From positions 26,137-90,136 of the forward strand of contig NZ_VZII01000006.1 of assembly GCF_009391885.1 (NCBI RefSeq): a DNA stretch of 64,000 nucleotides, given 5' to 3'. Both the position numbers and the translations under genes were made by a program. Below the pieces are notes generated by a model. The model was not told the origin of the DNA, did not search any database, and saw only the letters and a program-made list of their open reading frames with translations. Position 1 is the first letter of the stretch, and each line of letters starts with the position of its first letter. Shown piece after piece: positions 45,983-54,498 of this stretch. This DNA is from Pseudomonas sp. MN1F. GTDB taxonomy: Bacteria > Pseudomonadota > Gammaproteobacteria > Pseudomonadales > Pseudomonadaceae.

Positions 45983-46373
45983 CGATGTGCGCCCCGGCGA
46001 AACCCTGCCAGCGCTGCAGGTGCCGATCACGGTGGCGCTGATTGCCGGCGGCGCGATTGCCACGCGCGACTACTTCCCTGGCCACCACGACCTGGATGCC
46101 GCCCGTGAACTGGGCTCGCCCCATGTGTTCATGAACATCCTCACCACCAACGGCCTGGTACAGCGCTTCGTCGAAGGCTGGGCCGGCCCGCTGGCGCGCT
46201 TCACCACGCTGAAGATCAAGCTGGGCGTGCCCAACTACCCCGGCGACTGCATGACCTTCAGCGGCAGCGTGACCGATTGTGACCCCGAAACCCGCACGGT
46301 GGAAGTGACCCTCAGCGGCAAGAACTCAATGGGCAACCACGTGACCGGCACGGTCGCGCTGGTGCTGCCATGA
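45954..46373 (+). CDS. Single-domain MaoC hydratase (ChsH1-like)
   Basis: A 139-residue hotdog protein. It keeps the catalytic pair of R-specific hydratases, Asp39 and His44 in ATRDYFPGHHD. It is therefore the likely active partner of the MaoC-DUF35 protein two genes upstream, whose site has lost the His. Together they would hydrate a 2-enoyl-CoA with a branched or bulky end. It starts 29 bases inside the preceding gene and ends in an ATGACC overlap region before the aldolase gene. Confidence 0.85.
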   Translation: MTSKNTKRFDDVRPGETLPALQVPITVALIAGGAIATRDYFPGHHDLDAARELGSPHVFMNILTTNGLVQRFVEGWAGPLARFTTLKIKLGVPNYPGDCMTFSGSVTDCDPETRTVEVTLSGKNSMGNHVTGTVALVLP

Positions 46374-46390
46374 CCTTTGGAGGCAGCAGC

Positions 46391-47569
46391 ATGAACACGA
46401 TGTCGATTTCCGGGCGCGCCGCAATCGTCGGCTTGGGCGCGACCGAATTTTCCAAGAACTCCGGGCGCACCGAACTGCGCCTGGCCCTCGAAGCCACCCT
46501 CGAAGCCCTGCGCGACGCCGGCATCGACCCCTCGGAAGTGGAGGGCTTCAGCTCCTATTCGGTGGACAAGGTGCCGGAGTACGAAATCGCCCGCCTGCTG
46601 GGTTGCAAGGACGTCAAGTTCTTCTCCCAGGTGCCCCACGGCGGCGGCGCTGCCTGCGCGCCGGTGATGCACGCGGCCATGGCGGTGGCGACCGGGGTGG
46701 CCAAAGTAGTGGTGGTGTACCGGGCGATGAACGAACGCTCGTGGTACCGCTTTGGCAGCGGCAGCTACGGCTTTGCTGCCACGCCGATCTTCGACAACGT
46801 CAACTACGGCTGGTACATGCCCCACGGCTTCCATACCCCGGCCGCCTGGGTCGGCATGTTCGCCCAGCGCTACATGCACACCTATGGCGCCACCTCCGAA
46901 GACTTCGGCCGGGTGGCCGTGGCCGCGCGGGACTTTGCCGCGACCAACCCCAAGGCGTTCTTCCACGGCAAGCCGATCACCCTCGAAGAACACCAGGCCT
47001 CGCGCTGGATCTGCGAACCGTTGCACCTGCTCGACTGCTGCCAGGAGTCCGACGGGGCGGTAGCCATGGTCATCACCTCGGCCGAGCGCGCCCGTGACCT
47101 GCGGCAGAAGCCGGTGACCATCAAGGCCGGCTCCCAGGGCATCACCCAGGGCCAGCAGAGCATGACCTCGTTCTACCGCGACGACATCACCGGCCTGCCG
47201 GAAATGGGCGTGGTCGCCCGGGAACTGTACCGCCAGTCCGGGCTCGGCCCCGAGGCGCTGCAGACGGCGGTGATCTACGACCACTTCACCCCGTTCGTGC
47301 TGCCGCAACTGGAAGAGTTCGGCTTTGCCCGGCGTGGCGAGGCCAAGGCGTTCATCCGCGCCGGGCACCACGCCCGCGGCGGCAAGCTGCCGATCAACAC
47401 CCACGGCGGGCAGCTGGGCGAGGCCTACATCCACGGCATGAACGGCATCGCCGAGGCGGTGCGCCAGGTGCGCGGCACCGCAGTCAACCAGGTGGCAGAC
47501 GTGGAAAACGTGCTGGTCACCGCCGGCACCGGTGTGCCCACCAGTGGCCTGATTCTGGGCGCGGCCTGA
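46391..47569 (+). CDS. SCP2-thiolase-like aldolase (Ltp2/Sal type)
   Basis: A 392-residue thiolase-fold protein. A thiolase-type Cys is present at 89 (HGGGAACAPVMHA), and NTHGGQLGEAYIHGMNG matches the lipid-transfer-protein group. The C-terminal Cys of true thiolases is absent (VTAGTGVPTSG). That mix is typical of Ltp2-like retro-aldolases, which cleave a tertiary beta-hydroxyacyl-CoA and need a DUF35 partner. The DUF35 fusion lies three genes upstream. I chose ATG 46391 because a GGAGG site precedes it by seven bases; ATG 46370 overlaps the previous stop. Tyrosines such as those in VIYDHFTPF may be catalytic. Confidence 0.83.
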   Translation: MNTMSISGRAAIVGLGATEFSKNSGRTELRLALEATLEALRDAGIDPSEVEGFSSYSVDKVPEYEIARLLGCKDVKFFSQVPHGGGAACAPVMHAAMAVATGVAKVVVVYRAMNERSWYRFGSGSYGFAATPIFDNVNYGWYMPHGFHTPAAWVGMFAQRYMHTYGATSEDFGRVAVAARDFAATNPKAFFHGKPITLEEHQASRWICEPLHLLDCCQESDGAVAMVITSAERARDLRQKPVTIKAGSQGITQGQQSMTSFYRDDITGLPEMGVVARELYRQSGLGPEALQTAVIYDHFTPFVLPQLEEFGFARRGEAKAFIRAGHHARGGKLPINTHGGQLGEAYIHGMNGIAEAVRQVRGTAVNQVADVENVLVTAGTGVPTSGLILGAA

Positions 47570-47579
47570 GGAGCACAGC

Positions 47580-48749
47580 ATGTTCGTCGATCTTACCCCC
47601 GAGCAACATGCGCTGCGCCGCCAGGTGCGCGACTACTTCCAGGCGCTGATGACCCCCGAGCTGCGCGAGCGCCTGCGCGGCCAGGAGGGCGGCGAGCTGT
47701 ATCGCCAGACCGTGCGCCAGATGGGCCGTGACGGCTGGCTGGCAGTGGGCTGGCCGAAGGCCCATGGCGGCCAGGGCTACGCCGCCACCGAGCAGCTGAT
47801 CTTCTTCGAAGAGGCCAACATCGCCGGCGCGCCGCTGCCGTTCGTGACCATCAGCACGGTGGGCCCGGCGCTGATGGAACATGGCAGCGCGGCGCAGCAA
47901 GAACGCTTTCTGCCGGGCATCGCCGCGGGCGAAATCATGTTCGCCATCGGCTACTCCGAGCCCGATGCCGGCAGCGACCTGGCGGTGCTGCGCACCAGCG
48001 CCCGGCTGGACGGCGAGCACTTCGTGGTCAACGGCAACAAGTTGTGGACCTCGGGCGCCGAGTCGGCGGACTTCATCTGGCTGGCGGCGCGCACCGACCC
48101 GAGCCAGGCGCGGCACAAGGGCGTGTCGATCCTGATCCTCGACACCCGCCTGCCGGGGTTCTCCAGCACGGTGATTCCGACCACCAGCAACCCGACCGCC
48201 GCCACCTACTACGACAACGTGCGGGTGCCAAAGGACATGCTGGTCGGTGAACTGCACGGCGGCTGGAAGCTGATCACCTCGCAGCTCAACCACGAGCGCC
48301 TGGGCCTGGGCTCCTGGTCAGACAAGGTCGTCGGGCTGTTCCGCCGCGTCTACCTGTGGGCCAAGGCCCGTGACGAGCAGGGCCGGCGGGCAATGGACAA
48401 GGCCTGGGTGCGCAGCTCGCTGGCCGAGTGCTATGCGCGCCTGGAGGCCATGCGCCTGATCAATCTGCGCATTGCCGCCAACCTTGAGCGCGAGCACATG
48501 GACGTGGCGTTGAGCTCGACCACCAAGGTGTACGGCTCGGAGTCGGCGATCGAAATCCTGCGCCGGCTGTCGGCCATCGTCGGTGCCAACGGCGTGGTCC
48601 GTGGCGGCTCGGCGGCGGCAGCGCTGCACGGCGACCTGGAGTACGAACTGCGCGCCTCGGTCACCGTGACCTTTGGCGGCGGCACCAATGAAATCCAGCG
48701 CGAGCTGATCGCCCAGTTCGGCCTGGGCATGCCGCGCACCCAGCGCTGA
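47580..48749 (+). CDS. Acyl-CoA dehydrogenase subunit (island, second)
   Basis: A 389-residue acyl-CoA dehydrogenase. The FAD/substrate loops are intact (IGYSEPDAGSDLAVL, LWTSGAESADFIWLAART, TVTFGGGTNEIQRE). The residue that is Glu in WEGTSEIQ of classical enzymes is Gly here, as in FadE-type chains where the base sits elsewhere or in the partner. It belongs to the same operon as the dehydrogenase chain at 44849 and is its likely partner. ATG 47580 has an AGGAG site. Confidence 0.87.
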   Translation: MFVDLTPEQHALRRQVRDYFQALMTPELRERLRGQEGGELYRQTVRQMGRDGWLAVGWPKAHGGQGYAATEQLIFFEEANIAGAPLPFVTISTVGPALMEHGSAAQQERFLPGIAAGEIMFAIGYSEPDAGSDLAVLRTSARLDGEHFVVNGNKLWTSGAESADFIWLAARTDPSQARHKGVSILILDTRLPGFSSTVIPTTSNPTAATYYDNVRVPKDMLVGELHGGWKLITSQLNHERLGLGSWSDKVVGLFRRVYLWAKARDEQGRRAMDKAWVRSSLAECYARLEAMRLINLRIAANLEREHMDVALSSTTKVYGSESAIEILRRLSAIVGANGVVRGGSAAAALHGDLEYELRASVTVTFGGGTNEIQRELIAQFGLGMPRTQR

Positions 48750-48769
48750 GCCACCACAACCACAACGAA

Positions 48770-48798
48770 AGGCCCCGCCCCGGCAGCGCCCGGGGCCT
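48770..48798 (+). terminator. Strong hairpin between two dehydrogenase genes
   Basis: AGGCCCCG (48770-48777) pairs with CGGGGCCT (48791-48798) around a 13-base loop. There is no T run, so it may only attenuate or protect the transcript between the acyl-CoA dehydrogenase genes. It marks the largest gap (68 bases) inside this operon. Confidence 0.4.
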
Positions 48799-48817
48799 GG
48801 GCCGAGGGTTGCATCCG

Positions 48818-50023
48818 ATGAGCACGATAGAGCAATTCAGGCACGAGACCCGTGCCTGGCTGGAAGCCAACTGCCCGCAGTCGATGCGCACCGCCATGGG
48901 CGAAGGCGATGTGGTGTGGGGCGCCAGCCAGCCGCAGTTCGCCAATGACGATGCGCGCCTGTGGTTCGAGCGCATGCGCGACAAGCGCTGGTTCTGCCCC
49001 GAATGGCCCGAGGCCTACGGCGGCGCCGGGCTGGATGCCGAGCAGCTGGCGGTGCTGGAAAGCGAGATGCGCCGCCTCAAGTGCCGGCCACCGCAGATCA
49101 ACCTGGGTATCTGGATGCTCGGGCCGGTGTTGCTGGCCTATGGCAGCGAAGAGCAGAAGCGCAGCCTGTTGCCGCCGATGGCGCGGGGTGAGGTGCGCTG
49201 GTGCCAGGGCTTCTCCGAACCCAACGCCGGCTCCGACCTGGCCAGCCTGAAAATGGCCGCTCGTGACGCCGGCGATCACTTCGTGGTCGATGGCAGCAAG
49301 ATCTGGACCTCCTACGGTGACCAGTCCGACTGGATGTACGCGTTGGTGCGCACCGACAGCCAGGCGCCCAAGCATGAAGGCATCAGCCTGATCGTGCTGG
49401 ACATGCGCAGCCCTGGGGTCAAGCCGGTGCCGATCGACCTGATCAGCGGCAAGTCGGCGTTCTGCCAGGTGTTCTTCGATGGCGTGAAGGTGCCCAAGAG
49501 CCAGCTGATCGGCCCGCTCAATGGGGGCTGGAACCTCGGCAAGTACCTGTTGCAGCACGAGCGCAAGGCCATGTCGAAGTTCGGCGAGTTCAGCCTGCCG
49601 TCGCACTTCGACCTGCTGGCCCTGCTGCGCGAATACCTGCCGCAGCCGCGCAGCCAGGGCGAGCTGGCGTTGCAGGCGCGGGCGGTGGCCTGCGCGATGG
49701 ATGAGCATGCCTATGGCCTGACGGTGCAGCGCATGGCCGAGGAGGGGCGTGCCGGCGACGACATCAGCGGCCTGATGGCGATCATGAAACTGCTGCACAC
49801 CGAGCAGGAGCGCGACAAGTTCGAGGTGCTGCTCGACGCCATGGGCGGCCACGCCCTCGGCTGGCAGGCGCCGGGCTTCAGCGAGCGCGAGCTGGCGGTG
49901 ACCCGCGCCTGGCTCAACAGCTATGCGCTGACCATTTCCGGGGGCGCATCGGAAGTGCAGCTCAATGTCATCGCCAAGCGCGTGCTTGGTTTGCCCGACG
50001 GCAAGAAAGGAGTGTCGGCATGA
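48818..50023 (+). CDS. Acyl-CoA dehydrogenase subunit (island, third)
   Basis: A 401-residue acyl-CoA dehydrogenase with QGFSEPNAGSDLASL, KIWTSYGDQSDWMYALVRT and a C-terminal TISGGASEVQLNVIAKRVLG in which the classical Glu is again Gly. It overlaps the next dehydrogenase gene as ATGA, the usual sign of two chains made in equal amount, so 48818 and 50020 probably form one heteromeric enzyme. ATG 48818 has a GAGG site; a TTG at 48809 would add three residues. Confidence 0.87.
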   Translation: MSTIEQFRHETRAWLEANCPQSMRTAMGEGDVVWGASQPQFANDDARLWFERMRDKRWFCPEWPEAYGGAGLDAEQLAVLESEMRRLKCRPPQINLGIWMLGPVLLAYGSEEQKRSLLPPMARGEVRWCQGFSEPNAGSDLASLKMAARDAGDHFVVDGSKIWTSYGDQSDWMYALVRTDSQAPKHEGISLIVLDMRSPGVKPVPIDLISGKSAFCQVFFDGVKVPKSQLIGPLNGGWNLGKYLLQHERKAMSKFGEFSLPSHFDLLALLREYLPQPRSQGELALQARAVACAMDEHAYGLTVQRMAEEGRAGDDISGLMAIMKLLHTEQERDKFEVLLDAMGGHALGWQAPGFSERELAVTRAWLNSYALTISGGASEVQLNVIAKRVLGLPDGKKGVSA

Positions 50024-51174
50024 ACCTGCGTTACAACGACGAACAACGCCTGCTGGCCGACAGTGCCCGCGACTTTCTCGCTGCGCGCAGTCCGGTGGCG
50101 GCGCAGCGGCGCCTGCGTGACCAGGGCGTGACGCAAGGCTTCGACACCCAGCTGTGGCGCGAGGCGGTCGAGCTGGGCTGGAGCGCCATCCCGTTTGCCG
50201 AGCACCTGGGTGGGCTGGACTTCGGCTGCATGGGCCTGGGGCCGATCTTCGAGGCCAAGGGCCAGCACCTGGCGGCGACGCCACTGTTGTCCAGCGTGGT
50301 CCTGGCCGGCTCGTTGCTGGCCCTGGCAGGCTCCGCGCAGCAGCACAACGACTGGCTGCAGGCAGCGATCCTCGGTGAGCGGCGCCTGGCCCTGGCGCTG
50401 GAGGAGGGTGCCCGTCACCGCCCCTGCGACGTGGCCATGACGGCGGTCGCCGAGGGCGATGGTTACCGCCTGAGCGGGGAAAAATTCTGGGTCATCGATG
50501 GCGTTGGTGCCGATGCCTACGTGGTAGCGGCGCGAACAGCAGGCCAAGCCGGTGAGGAGGCCGGCATCAGCCTGTTCCTGGTCCCGGCCGACAGCCAGGG
50601 CGTGCAGTGCACGGCGCTGCCACTGATCGATTCGCGCAACAGCGGGCGCCTGCGCCTGGACCAGGTGCGGGTCGGCCGCCAGGCGCTGCTGGGGGCGGCC
50701 GGGGAGGCCTGGGCGGTGCTGGACGCGGTGCTCGACCGCGGCCGGGCGTGCCTGGCGGCGGAGCTGCTGGGGGCTGCGCAGCAGTTGTTCGAGACCACCG
50801 TGGAATACCTCAAGACCCGGGTCCAGTTCGACGTGCCGATCGGTTCGTTCCAGGCCCTGCAGCACCGCGCCGCGCACCTGTATACCGAGCTGGCCCTGGC
50901 GCGCAGTGCGGTGATGGCCGGCCTGTCGGCGCTCGACGACCCACAACTGGATGCGGCCCGGCGTGGGCGGCTGGTCAGCCTGGCCAAGTGGAAGGCCGGC
51001 GATACCGCACTGCAGGTCGCCAACGAGGCGGTACAGATGCATGGCGGCATCGGCGTCACCGACGAGCTGGATGTTGGCCTGTACCTCAAGCGGGTACGGG
51101 TGGCCCAGGCCTGCCTGGGTGATCGCGACTTCCATTGCGAACGCTATGCCGCCCTCGATGCAGCCTGCGCCTGA
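50020..51174 (+). CDS. Acyl-CoA dehydrogenase subunit (island, fourth)
   Basis: A 384-residue divergent chain: the core RVQFDVPIGSFQALQHRAAHLY and NEAVQMHGGIGVTDELDVGLYLKR are kept, but the WEGT-type block is missing. As with the chain at 44849 it is likely the second subunit of a pair, here with the protein encoded at 48818. Two dehydrogenase pairs in one operon suggest two successive desaturations of acyl-CoA intermediates of different length. Confidence 0.85.
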   Translation: MNLRYNDEQRLLADSARDFLAARSPVAAQRRLRDQGVTQGFDTQLWREAVELGWSAIPFAEHLGGLDFGCMGLGPIFEAKGQHLAATPLLSSVVLAGSLLALAGSAQQHNDWLQAAILGERRLALALEEGARHRPCDVAMTAVAEGDGYRLSGEKFWVIDGVGADAYVVAARTAGQAGEEAGISLFLVPADSQGVQCTALPLIDSRNSGRLRLDQVRVGRQALLGAAGEAWAVLDAVLDRGRACLAAELLGAAQQLFETTVEYLKTRVQFDVPIGSFQALQHRAAHLYTELALARSAVMAGLSALDDPQLDAARRGRLVSLAKWKAGDTALQVANEAVQMHGGIGVTDELDVGLYLKRVRVAQACLGDRDFHCERYAALDAACA

Positions 51175-51196
51175 GCGCAGCGGCTGGAGAACCCTG

Positions 51197-52885
51197 ATGA
51201 ACATTGACCATTGGCGGCACGCCTGGGCGCAGTTGATTGCCCCCGGTTCACCGTTTGAAGTGATGGCCCCGGCTGCGGGCGGCCCGCGCCGGTTTCGCCA
51301 TGCGCCACGTAACCTGCTGCAGGTGTTCGACGCCGCACGGGTGCATGGCGACAAGGAGTTTGTCGTCTGGCAGCAGCAGCGGCTGAGCTTTGCCGACTAT
51401 TTCGACGCGGTCGACCGCCTGGCCGGCCAGCTGGCAGGCCGTTTGGGCCTGCGCCCTGGCGAGCGGGTGGCGATCGCGATGCGCAACCAGCCGGCCTGGC
51501 TGGTGGCGTTTGCCGCCATCCAGCGCTGCGGCGCGGTGTGCGTGCCGCTCAACAGCTGGGGCCTGCACGATGAGCTGCTGCATGGCGTGGAGGACAGCGG
51601 GGCGCGCTTGCTGATCGGCGACGATGCACGTTTGGCCTTGCTCCAGCACGACCTGGCGGCAGCCGGGCGCACCTACATTGTGGTCGGGCGCGCCGCCGAC
51701 GCCGGGTTGCCTGCGCACTGCCTGCGCTACGAGGACCTGCTGGCGGCCGAACCGCTGCCGCTGGCTGCCGTGGACCTGGCGCCTGAAGCCCCGGCGCTGA
51801 TCCTCTACACCTCCGGCACCACCAGCCGCGCCAAGGGCGTGTTGTCCAGCCATGGGGCGATCTGCCAGGCGCTGACCGCGCTGGAGTTCCAGGGCGCGTT
51901 CTGTGCGCTGACCTCGCCCGAGCGGGTGGCCGGCATGCTCGGCAGTGGCTTTGCCTCGACCAGCCTGATGGCGGTGCCGCTGTTCCATGTCAGTGGCCTG
52001 CATGCGCAGTTCCTCTCGGCCTTGCGCGGCGGCCGGCGCCTGCTGCTGATGTACAAGTGGGATGCCGAGCAGGCGCTGGACCTGATCCGCGACGAGCGCT
52101 GCACCCAGTTCAATGGCGCCCCGGTGATGATGCAGCAGCTGCTGGCCTCACCCCGCTATGACGGCGCCGACACCGCCAGCCTGTTTGGCCTGGGCCTTGG
52201 CGGTGGCGCGTCTTCGGCCGGGCTGCTGGGCGAGATGCTCGTGCGCAAGCCCCAGGTGATCGCCGGCAGTGGCTATGGCCTGACCGAAAGCAACGGCATC
52301 GGCGCGGCGATTGGCGGCGACCTGTTCGCCTACTGCCCGGCCAGCGCCGGCTGGCCGTTGCCGATTGTCGAGGTGCGCATCGGCGACGACCCCTTGCAGC
52401 CGTTGCCGGCTGGCCGCGAAGGGCTGATCTGGCTGCGCTCGCCAACCTTGATGCAGGGCTACTGGAACCTCGCCGAAGCCAGCCGGCAGACTCTGCGCGA
52501 CGGCTGGCTCGACACCGGCGACCTCGGTTACCTCGACGACGAGGGCTTCCTGTTCATCAGCGGCCGGGTCAAGGACCTGATCAACCGCGGCGGCGAGAAG
52601 ATCTCTGCGGCCGAGATCGAAACCTGCGTCAGCGACATGCCTGGGGTGCTGGAAGCGGCGGCGTTCGCGGTCGCTGACCCGCTGCACGGGGAAGTGGTGG
52701 CGCTGGCGATTCATGGCGCTGCGGCCAGCCTGCCGGCCGACGAGCAGGTGCGCACGTTCATCGCCGAGCGCCTGGCTGCCTACAAGGTGCCGGCCCAGGT
52801 TTATCGGGTTGACCAGCCATTGCCCCGCAACGCCACCGGCAAGGTGCTCAAGGCCGAGCTCAAGGCACGCCTGGTCAGCGCCTGA
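51197..52885 (+). CDS. AMP-forming acyl-CoA ligase
   Basis: A 562-residue ANL-superfamily ligase. The P-loop is LYTSGTTSRAKGV, A5 is SGYGLTESNGIG, A7 is DTGDLGYLDDEG and the C-terminal lysine lies in NATGKVLKAEL. All motifs needed for adenylation and CoA transfer are present. It ends the 43039-52885 operon with the dehydrogenases and aldolase, so it most likely activates the carboxylic side chain that they shorten. ATG 51197 was chosen for its GGAGA site. Confidence 0.88.
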   Translation: MNIDHWRHAWAQLIAPGSPFEVMAPAAGGPRRFRHAPRNLLQVFDAARVHGDKEFVVWQQQRLSFADYFDAVDRLAGQLAGRLGLRPGERVAIAMRNQPAWLVAFAAIQRCGAVCVPLNSWGLHDELLHGVEDSGARLLIGDDARLALLQHDLAAAGRTYIVVGRAADAGLPAHCLRYEDLLAAEPLPLAAVDLAPEAPALILYTSGTTSRAKGVLSSHGAICQALTALEFQGAFCALTSPERVAGMLGSGFASTSLMAVPLFHVSGLHAQFLSALRGGRRLLLMYKWDAEQALDLIRDERCTQFNGAPVMMQQLLASPRYDGADTASLFGLGLGGGASSAGLLGEMLVRKPQVIAGSGYGLTESNGIGAAIGGDLFAYCPASAGWPLPIVEVRIGDDPLQPLPAGREGLIWLRSPTLMQGYWNLAEASRQTLRDGWLDTGDLGYLDDEGFLFISGRVKDLINRGGEKISAAEIETCVSDMPGVLEAAAFAVADPLHGEVVALAIHGAAASLPADEQVRTFIAERLAAYKVPAQVYRVDQPLPRNATGKVLKAELKARLVSA

Positions 52886-52889
52886 CTCG

Positions 52890-52907
52890 TAGTCCCTCCG
52901 GACGATG
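52890..52907 (+). promoter_or_regulatory. Island operator F (plus orientation)
   Basis: TAGTC-CCTCCG-GACGATG, four bases after the ligase stop and 65 bases before the DUF1329 start. A -10-like AACAAT begins 19 bases downstream (52927-52932). Confidence 0.65.
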
Positions 52908-52972
52908 CCGTGCCGGCAGGAACCGGAACAATGAAGCCATACCACAAGCCTTATCAGCGAAGGAGGCAGTAC

Positions 52973-54355
52973 ATGAAAACGACAACAACAACTGTGATGC
53001 TCGCAGCCGCTCTGACCCTCAACAGCGGGCTGGTGACCAGCGCCAACGCCGCCGTGCCACCTGCAGAGGCCGCCCGCCTGGGCAAGGACCTGACCTGCGT
53101 TGGCGCCGAGCAGGCCGGCAACGCCGAGGGCACCATCCCGCCCTACACCGGCAAGTACCTGGGCGAAGTGCCGGGCTGGAACCACGTCAAGTTCTCCGGT
53201 GACCAGCCGGTGGACCCGTATGCCAATGAAAAGCCGATCCTGGTGATCACCGCGCAGAACATGGACCAGTACGCCGCGCACCTGACCGATGGCCAGAAGG
53301 CGCTGCTGAAGAAGTACCCGACCAGCTACAAGATGAACATCTACCCGGGGCACCGCGACTTCCGTTACCCCGACTACGTGTGCCGGCGAGTGATGGACAA
53401 CGCCCTGCATGCCCAGCTGGTCAACGATGGGCTGGGTGTCGAGGGCCTGGGCCAGGTGCCGTTCCCGATTCCCAAGAACGGCATGGAAGTACTGTGGAAC
53501 CACCAGCTGCCGGCGCGCGCCTACACCGAGGAGAAAATCTCCGACCTCGCCTCGGTACTGCCCAACGGCAGCATCGGCTGGGGCCGCGCCCATGCGCGCA
53601 ACCTGTCGCAGGCCAACTCGCCGACCGTGGAGCCGAAAACCTCCGACATGGTCCAGGCGATGAGCTACAACACTACGCTCAAGCCTGCCCGTGACAACGG
53701 CGTGATCAGCATTGCCCACGAGCCCTACAACTTCGTCACCTCGGCGCGCCAGGCCTGGTCCTACAGCCCGTCAACCCGGCGTGTGCGGCAGATGCCGGGG
53801 TACGGTTACGACCAGCCGATGATCGGCACCAACGGCACCATGACGGTGGACGAGGACCGCCTGTTCAACGGCGCGCCGGAGCGTTACACCTGGAAGCTGC
53901 TGGGCAAGCGCGAGATCTACAGCCCGGCCAACGCCTTCAAGGCCAATGCTGGCACGGTCAAGTACGCTGAACTGCTGACGCCTAACCATCCCAACCCGGA
54001 GTTCATGCGTTATGAGCTGCGCCGGGTGTGGGTGGTCGAGGCCGACCTGAAGGAAGGCTACCGCCATGTGTACGGCAAGCGTGTGCTGTTTATCGACGAG
54101 GACACCTGGAACGCGGTGATGGCCGACAACTACGATGCCCGTGGGCAGCTGTGGAAGCATGCGATGGTCAACTACTACTACCACCCGGACATGAGTGGCT
54201 GGCAGGCCGGGTCGCAGTTCTTCATGGATCTGAACTCGGGGCAGTACACCGGGTATGGGATGACCAACGAGGCGAAGAAGGGGCCGATTCTCAACGAGAG
54301 CAAGTTTACCCCGGATATGTATACCGCCGATGCGGCGCGGGCGATTGGGCGTTGA
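52973..54355 (+). CDS. DUF1329 outer-membrane-associated protein
   Basis: A 460-residue exported protein of the DUF1329 family (LolA/LolB-like fold). A signal peptide (about 1-26, ending TSANA) is followed by AVPPAEAARLGKDLTCVGAEQAGN, the usual start of the mature family. Members occur with DUF1302 porin-like proteins in gene sets for hydrophobic substrates; the DUF1302 partner here is at 60121. The pair probably moves or accommodates a lipophilic compound at the outer membrane. Start ATG 52973 has a perfect AAGGAGG site. It is a single-gene unit between operator F and a terminator. Confidence 0.87.
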   Translation: MKTTTTTVMLAAALTLNSGLVTSANAAVPPAEAARLGKDLTCVGAEQAGNAEGTIPPYTGKYLGEVPGWNHVKFSGDQPVDPYANEKPILVITAQNMDQYAAHLTDGQKALLKKYPTSYKMNIYPGHRDFRYPDYVCRRVMDNALHAQLVNDGLGVEGLGQVPFPIPKNGMEVLWNHQLPARAYTEEKISDLASVLPNGSIGWGRAHARNLSQANSPTVEPKTSDMVQAMSYNTTLKPARDNGVISIAHEPYNFVTSARQAWSYSPSTRRVRQMPGYGYDQPMIGTNGTMTVDEDRLFNGAPERYTWKLLGKREIYSPANAFKANAGTVKYAELLTPNHPNPEFMRYELRRVWVVEADLKEGYRHVYGKRVLFIDEDTWNAVMADNYDARGQLWKHAMVNYYYHPDMSGWQAGSQFFMDLNSGQYTGYGMTNEAKKGPILNESKFTPDMYTADAARAIGR

Positions 54356-54379
54356 TGGGGTGATGTACCGGAGGTGAAC

Positions 54380-54415
54380 AAGGCCTGGCAGGGGTGACCC
54401 TGCCGGGCCTTTTTT
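54380..54415 (+). terminator. Rho-independent terminator after DUF1329
   Basis: AAGGCC-TGGCAGGG pairs with CCCTGCC-GGGCCTT around a TGA loop, followed by six T. It is the clearest intrinsic terminator in the window. Confidence 0.9.
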
Positions 54416-54465
54416 GTGAGATTGGGGGAGGGCTGACAGGTGTCTGCCTTGCTCAATTTCTTAAA

Positions 54466-54496
54466 GCTGGCGCGAGATCCCTGTGGGAGCGCCAGC
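54466..54496 (-). terminator. Hairpin terminator of the second MFS gene
   Basis: Read on the minus strand, GCTGGCGC pairs with GCGCCAGC around a 15-base loop containing CTCCCACAGGG, followed by TTTAAG. It begins three bases after the MFS stop. The loop resembles a REP core. Confidence 0.6.
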
Positions 54497-54498
54497 CC

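Noticed and set aside
46391..47569. A standard beta-ketothiolase
   Set aside because: The C-terminal catalytic Cys is missing and the sequence belongs to the SCP2/lipid-transfer group next to DUF35 partners, so an aldolase is more likely.
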